A stretch of DNA of 64,000 nucleotides from Gnetum montanum (lineage: Eukaryota; Streptophyta; Gnetopsida; Gnetales; Gnetaceae). Positions within the stretch are counted from its first letter, which is position 1. Every line of letters starts with the position of its first letter. Position numbers and translations under genes: made by a program. Below, in pieces: positions 58,566 through 64,000 of this stretch. The stretch is from positions 854,219-918,218 of the forward strand of contig MNCI01030304.1 in assembly GCA_015680685.1 (NCBI GenBank), in the 5' to 3' direction. The notes under the pieces were generated by a model. That model did no database searches and was not told the DNA's origin. It saw only the letters and a list, made by a program, of their open reading frames with translations.

Positions 58566-58860
58566 CCTCACATGTGATGGTAGACATAAGACGATGAGGC
58601 GGGTTTACCCTGAAACGAAGGCATGCAAACGTAGAGAAATCGACATCCGAATGCTGAAGAGGGGCAGGAGAAAAGTCCAGAGAGACCCGACGCCATTTAA
58701 GCAGCTGGGTTACGGTGCTGCAGTCCGTGAGAAAGAATTAAGGCTATCCGATAAATTAACTTCCAACGTCGAAGCACCTAAAGAGATCACCCAATCTCCA
58801 TGCTCTTGGTGCATAATCCAGAAAAACAAATCAAAGTACAGAAGCGCTGGTTAGGTCTAC
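58566..58860. other. GC-richer patch, possible orphan exon
   Basis: Noticeably less AT-rich than its surroundings. The plus strand has an 86-codon Lys/Arg-rich frame (58594-58854), which I do not recognise. The minus strand has a 43-codon frame from ATG 58696 beginning MASGLSGLFSCPSSAFGCRF, which looks like a plastid transit peptide. It contains CAGGGTAAAC, a possible 5' splice site. Neither frame is proven; the minus one could be a first exon cut off by the repeats to its left. Confidence 0.25.
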
Positions 58861-60428
58861 ATGATATAAATTTCCCTGGCAAACACTACTCAAGCGGAGA
58901 TCATGATGCACCTTATGTTCCCCATCCCTGCATCTCCTTAGGATGTCCATGATACTGGTAATATACGATTATTTAAAAAAAGTTATTAGTTATTTTTTAC
59001 AATGCATATATAAAGTAAATTATTAATAGCAAGGACTGTCATTTGGAGTGATGGTAAGGTGCTTTTTTAGCTTTGAAATTTGTCCTAGTCATTGGAAGAA
59101 GAGGTGTTGGATCCCAAAAATATTTATAGTATAAATGCACCCCCAAGATATAGAACTATATAACTTAGCATTGTCTACTATAATCAAAACATATGACTTC
59201 AAGCTTTCAAATGAAACATCTTACTATTACCCAAACTTAGGCGTTATCTCATTTACCAACCATTTCCAAATTAAAAAAGCATGGTATCTCTACGTGATGA
59301 TTCTATACTAGCTTATGCTATAAAGTAAATTATTAATATTAAAATACATAGATAATACAGGGAACGATAAAGTGGTATTTCTCAAACCACTCATTTTAAT
59401 GAAATGATCATAGCAATCACCATATTGTAACCTGATTCCTTTAATTATCCCTTTTTACATAATTTACGCTTGCTAGATGAAGGTAATTTTTGTCTGCGCA
59501 GCCAGCACTGAGAGATTCCGTCCAAAACCTGTCATTTCAAGATCGCTCCGCAGCAGCTTTATTACGTCACTTTCCTTCTTTTTGGTGTTTCAACTGCTCT
59601 AAATGAATCTTTTAATGTGTTTGAAACTTTGACTATTCTTATATCAACACTCGTGACACGAGAACACTTTATATATACATATATATATATTATATGATAC
59701 CATCTTTGGTTGTGCGACATCAGAATTGATCCACCGACTAGCTACTCCTTGAGTAGTTTTTGTGCACGGGCATTGACATCAACCTCTAACTCTACCGGAA
59801 CCAGGTTTTGGACATACTAATAACTGAAACCGGAGATTTGACTTGATTTAACCCGGACTCTGGTAGTCCGATGTCATGGTGTTTTTTAAAATCCGAAATG
59901 AAAACGAGCCATAAAGAGCATTCCGAGCGAGTGGGTGGAAAAGGGTTGCCTGAATTTACATTTCTCCTTTCAAAATAATTTAATAACCCGGAGTGTAGCT
60001 CTTTGAGGAAAAGAAATGTGTATCAAAAGGGCAGCAGCAACGCCACATCAAAAGGCTAAAGACAAATAGACAACGTAACGTATAAGATCTTAGAAAGTAA
60101 ATCGAAACTGAGGTTTTAGCACGTTGCACAGGTATTAGAAACAAGGTTCAAGATATCGCAGTTGAAGAAACAAAGCGCATAGCAGGGAGACGGCAACAAG
60201 AGTTAGCAGGGTCGGCTGGACGACGTCATTTATCGCAGACATGCATGTTGAATTTCATTTGAGCGTTGACGATCAAGATGATAGCTTAGATCCTTAGTTG
60301 AATCTCAATAAATTCGCAGCTGAGACAGAGAGAAAAAGCAAATCATAATCCAAATATACAAAGACGCAAAATTAGGTCTGGCAAGAAACGATGTGGGAAC
60401 ACGGCAATCCAAAAAGTAAGTTCAAAAT
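58861..60428. other. Intergenic region downstream of the anion channel gene
   Basis: No gene seen. Contains an AT microsatellite (about 59669-59697) and the 3' untranslated part of the minus-strand channel gene at its right end. The end of that transcript cannot be placed; a minus-strand AATAAA at about 59562-59567 is one candidate, rather far away. Confidence 0.5.
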
Positions 60429-62102
60429 TTAGCGGGGTTGATCTTGGCGTCGCACAAATCCAAAAAGCAAGTTCCTGCATTGCTCTGATTTGGATTTGCG
60501 TTTGTGCGGGGTGGCCCTGGTCCTGGCCCTGGCCTGGGCCTGGGAGTTGAGGAGGAGCATGTCGTTGGGGAACAGACCACGGCCGCTCCACATGACCATG
60601 TCCAGAACGGAGATCAGCAAGAGAAGCAGCACAGCGGCCATGGACGCGAACGACAGCAGCAACGCGAGCAGCCTGGACATCAGATGCAAGTCCTGCTGGG
60701 CGTATCTCACGGCTGCGATGCCCACGGCAGTCATGGGATAGGCGTAAGCCCACCAGACCATTCTGAACTTGGACATGGCCTGCTTGAAGAGCTTCACTCG
60801 CACAACCAGAGACGAGTACAGGAACAGAGACAGGAAGAACAGAATACGGGACGCCATGTCGAAGGAGGAGGAGGAGGAGGAGGAGGAGATATCGTTCCAG
60901 GCGATGCCGGCCACGCTGGGGGCCGCAACGAAAAGAAAGAAGATGGGATGGCTCCGCTTGGGGAGGCCACTGTTGCTGGGCAGTCGCTGGTACAGAGTGA
61001 TGAACAGAACGGCGTAGTGGACGATGCCCACCGTGAAGAAAAACAGTGCCGCCTCTGGCCAGCCCGCATACGCCACCGCCATGCGAGCCCCCTCGAAGTT
61101 TCCGATCACCGCCAAGTGCGTCGACGGATTCGCCACGCGTGACAGAAAGGCGCTCCCCCGCGTGAACCACTGCCCGTACACCTGCATCTCTAGCACTGTC
61201 AGTGGCGCCATCAGCAGGGACCACACGGCCCGCCGCTGGCTCACCGCCATCGTGCTCCCCCACGGCCAGCCCATGGCCAGCACCATGGCCGTTATCCACG
61301 GCACGAACAGGTAGTTCACCCGCACCCTGTCCCGGTACTCCAGGCGCACCACGTCCATGTGGCGCACCATCTTGGCGGCGTACAGGCCGCACATGGCCAG
61401 CAGCACTGACAAGGTTGCTCCCCAGTAGACCGTCAGCGCTGGCGCCGGGATCCGCATCTTGTTCCCCATCGCTAGCGCGCTGGGCCCCGCCTCCTTCAGG
61501 GTCTTCAACAGTACCGTCTGCGCCGCCAGCCCCAGTCCTATCCTGAAGTGGCCCGCATGGAACCTCAGCAACAACGCCTGCTTTTGATTCTGATTCTCCC
61601 TTTCACCCGCCGTCTCTCCCATCCCCATCTGGGTACACACATACACTTAGTATTGGTAGCTTTTATATATATATCTATTAAAGAAGAACATAACTAAAAC
61701 CAGATCACTAAGGACTACTGGTAGAGGTAACACCAAGATAACTAAACCAGATAACTAAAATCGGAATCACTGAGCTCTCTTTCTCTACCACTTACCCAAT
61801 TTAATTTTATTGAGTAGTATACCCATACAAATTATTAGGGAACAACATTTGAATTTGGGGTTGTGGAACATAGTGTAAATGAATTAACGAAGAAATGAGA
61901 AATGACAAGAGAGTTCTGTTACCGGTCTTTCGGGGAAGAGGACATGAAAGGAAGGACTGTGGCGAGGGGCAACCAGTTCACCGGAATCCGGCGTTTTTGC
62001 AAGCTGCTGCTCGGAAAAAGAATGTGTTGCAAGAGCCTTGGCCTTGGCCTTGGCCATCGGCACCATGTGTGCCATATCGTGGTCTTCTTCGTATATTTCC
62101 AT
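60429..62102 (-). CDS. S-type anion channel, SLAC1/SLAH family
   Basis: Exon 2 is 61628-60429 (399 codons plus TAA); exon 1 ends at 61923; the intron 61922-61629 has GTAACA...TACCCAG ends and keeps the frame (phase 0). With the start at ATG 62102 the protein is 459 residues; an in-frame upstream ATG at 62288 would add 62. The SLAC1 domain begins at RFHAGHFRIGLGLAAQ (residues 82-97). Next come YGQWFTRGS (211-219), VANPSTHLAVIGNF (225-238), TLYQRLP (271-277), FFLFVAAPSVAGIAWND, a nine-Ser run, ILFFLSLFLYSSLVVRV (322-338; the segment with the pore-gating Phe in SLAC1), WWAYAYPMTAVGIAAVRYA and FPND, then a basic tail. Ten membrane helices are expected. Such proteins pass nitrate, chloride or malate across the plasma membrane. 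The short, undomained N-terminus and length are nearest SLAH1/SLAH4. GC-rich and fully open, unlike everything around it. Confidence 0.88.
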
Positions 62103-62660
62103 GGATGAAGTTGCCTGTGCAGGTGCAGCTGAACATGAAGAAGCAGAAGGATAGCAAGAGGGAGAGGAGGAGAAGGGGGCCTTCCCTGCCACTGCCTGCG
62201 TATAAGCCATAGCCCCCTGCTCTTCCTGCAACAACGGCATTACTATGACGAATAGCAATACCGTCCAGAATATGGATTTGTGGTGCACAAATGTGGATGG
62301 AGCAAGGACTGGATACTTTTAATGGGCGTAAGTGGACGATGAACCCATGAGAACAATCATGGGAAAAGCACGACCTGTATGACTGTGTGTCATGCACGGT
62401 ATTCAGGGGCAGCCCGTGAGCGGCTAGTCCGTAGTTGAACAAGGTGTGAGAAATTTGGACCAACGCAACGTAGGACGAGGAGCAGGCCAACTGCCCGCAG
62501 ACGACAGATCCGATCTGTGGCTGCTGCCGTCAAGCAACAACGTCATTAATGAACGCAGTTGTTATACCCCGAATCTGTGGCTCATATGCTCCTCACTCAT
62601 GAAACGAAAATGAAAGACAAATAAATATAACATGTTTACAGGGGAATGAGGAGATTTTTA
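62103..62660 (-). promoter_or_regulatory. Upstream region of the anion channel gene
   Basis: The frame of exon 1 stays open back to ATG 62288, whose first residues (FWTVLLFVIVMPLL) are hydrophobic, so either start is possible. A TATA-like GTTATATTTATTTG lies on the minus strand near 62617-62631. No other element is clear. Confidence 0.35.
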
Positions 62661-62942
62661 ATGCATGACACAGCATATACGGTCTGGAAGACTCCTTCTC
62701 GGCCCATTACGTCCTTTCCGAACTTTCCAGTAACTGCGCTGCTTTTCATTTACGTGAATGGAAACACCAAAAATTATGCAAAATTTTTCCAAGTCCTGTA
62801 AAGCGCGTGAAGTCATAAGCATATGCACTGCATCGTCCTTTCCTGGAATATGAAACACGGACGGCCATGGTACCATGACATCATCATCGTGCATCCACAA
62901 TGGAGGAATTTCACGGCACTCATCTGTTTGCGTTTCTAACAT
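62658..62942 (-). CDS. Unrecognised 94-codon ORF
   Basis: Open frame of fairly balanced composition (PPLWMHDDDVMVPWPSVFHI, LQDLEKFCIIFGVSIHVN, SYWKVRKGRNGPRRSLPD), unlike the low-complexity frames elsewhere. No homolog comes to mind. It could be an exon or fragment of a decayed gene upstream of the channel gene, or chance. No splice or promoter evidence was found. Confidence 0.25.
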   Translation of the reverse strand: MLETQTDECREIPPLWMHDDDVMVPWPSVFHIPGKDDAVHMLMTSRALQDLEKFCIIFGVSIHVNEKQRSYWKVRKGRNGPRRSLPDRICCVMH

Positions 62943-63604
62943 TGTTATTTGTTAATAGGCTACTGCCAAGCCGATGCAGAACAAACTTAACCTGTGATTT
63001 ATCATGTCATTTTTCACTGCAAATACTATTTTTCTCTCAACGAAAGTACTTAAACATGGAAAACCCTAAAATATTACATACGGTCGAGACGTTAATCTCT
63101 AAAGCCGACCTCTAGATATTTGGCTCGGTCAAAATGTCAAATATAATATTGAATGCACTATGAGGTCTTTTTGGGAATGATTAAAAACTTGGGAAATACT
63201 TGACCTTCTTTGAGAAATGATAGCGAAAACTTAATGGTTATAGATAGAAAATGTATAGTTTAAAAATACAATAAATATATCAGGATTTAGTTCTTTATAG
63301 AGGTGAACTCATGTAATAGACCTCATTTTAGTGGGACAAGGCTAAAATGATAATAATGATATTAAAATATATCAATATTTTAATTTTAAACATTTTAAAA
63401 CTTACTTAAACCTCAATATATTATGAAGATAGTAACTAGGTCATGCATATAAATAATCAACATCAATATATTATTATTAGACTCTTTCTAAGCAAATACA
63501 TTGAAATAAGAAAATTGACGAAATAAATATTAATATCAATCATCATCATTTGACTCTTTCTCTATGGGATTATCATGATTAATTAATTTTTTTGATTTGT
63601 GATG
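62943..63604. other. AT-rich intergenic, no feature seen
   Basis: About 660 bases, strongly AT-rich from 63240. No supportable frame. Confidence 0.5.
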
Positions 63605-64000
63605 AGTTACGGTTTGCTAGGTCCTGATATCAAGTACCCAATATTGTAGGCTTGAAAACGATGTTGAATATCCAATATCATTGTTCTCATGTTATTTTAT
63701 AAATACAACATTAAGGTACATAGTAGAGGAAGTTTTTTTTTNGGTCAGGATTACTTCATCATTGCAGCATTCACTTAGCTTTTAATTATTTTAATTGTTA
63801 ATTAATTATTATTGTTTTCTTAGTTAATATTTCTTTTATCGTCATTTACTATTCCTATTGTTAACACGGAATGAGTACGTCTTAATCACGAACATTTAAG
63901 TGTAACTACGTGGTAACTCAGTAGTGTATTGAGTAGTGCTTTGAGTGATGTGTGCTTCGTAATCCTATAAGTAGTACATGAAGTCTAAGATGCATACAGA
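63605..64000 (+). repeat. Family B LTR, left part
   Basis: CTGATATCAAGTACCCAATATTG...GATGTTGAATATCCAATATCATT is a decayed GATATC-type U3, followed by the TATA-like TTTATAAATACAAC (63698-63711). ATTACTTCATCATTGCAGCATTCACTTAG (63760-63778 region) matches 37956-37980. GAGTACGTCTTAATCACGA and the CTTGGTA-type units follow. A single N is at 63742. The remainder lies outside the window. Confidence 0.8.

Noticed and set aside
60343-61392. 349-codon minus-strand frame and the 212-codon plus-strand frame (60504-61142)
   Set aside because: Out-of-frame and antisense shadows of the GC-rich anion channel exon; only the frame 60429-61628 carries the SLAC1 motifs.
1-64000. tRNA, rRNA or other structural RNA genes
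   Set aside because: Looked for tRNA-like B-box/A-box pairs and conserved rRNA strings by eye; none was convincing.

Overview
The window is plant nuclear DNA, most likely from a large-genome gymnosperm such as a conifer or relative; that is an inference from its content, not from a marker gene. About 57 kb of the 64 kb is old, mutated retrotransposon sequence, AT-rich and full of C-to-T/G-to-A decay. One compact GC-rich gene near the right end is the only clearly intact protein-coding gene: an S-type (SLAC1/SLAH) anion channel on the minus strand, 60429-62102, with one intron. The sequence is a draft scaffold. It has a 557-base N run (30848-31404), five single-N joins (615, 1229, 9450, 33678, 63742) and at least one contig placed backwards (616-1228).

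Layout. 1-1861: 5' end of a minus-strand Ty3/gypsy (Athila/Tat-like) element, family A copy 1, partly inverted by assembly. 1862-6130: a LINE fragment, then a decayed gene of unknown family on the minus strand with its promoter. 6131-18016: family A copy 2, complete with both LTRs, minus strand. 18017-21919: a second copy of the LINE plus decayed-gene flank. 21920-30212: family B copy 1, minus strand. 30213-30847: a junction of flank copy and inverted LTR pieces. 30848-38640: family B copy 2, plus strand, the best preserved. 38641-48838: family A copy 3, minus strand. 48839-52690: the same LINE, here continuing into endonuclease and reverse transcriptase. 52900-53640: another LINE fragment. 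53640-58119: a different Ty3/gypsy element (family C), minus strand. 58120-60428: intergenic. 60429-62288: the anion channel gene. 62300-63600: intergenic. 63605-64000: a further family B LTR running off the window.

Main biological point. Family A has gag, protease, reverse transcriptase, RNase H and integrase, then a long extra ORF between integrase and the 3' LTR, the position used by env-like ORFs in Athila/Calypso elements. Family B has no pol at all but keeps gag and this extra ORF, which in the plus-strand copy runs 929 codons (34674-37463) with no frameshift. The product has a globular N-terminal domain, a Pro/Gln-rich linker and a long coiled coil, and no visible signal peptide or membrane span. 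In both families the extra ORF is preceded by a block that looks like the U3 promoter of that same family's LTR: GGGGCCCCAT(TGATG) motifs plus TATA in A, GATATC palindromes in B. This suggests separate transcription of the extra ORF and an autonomous/non-autonomous partnership, both inferred.
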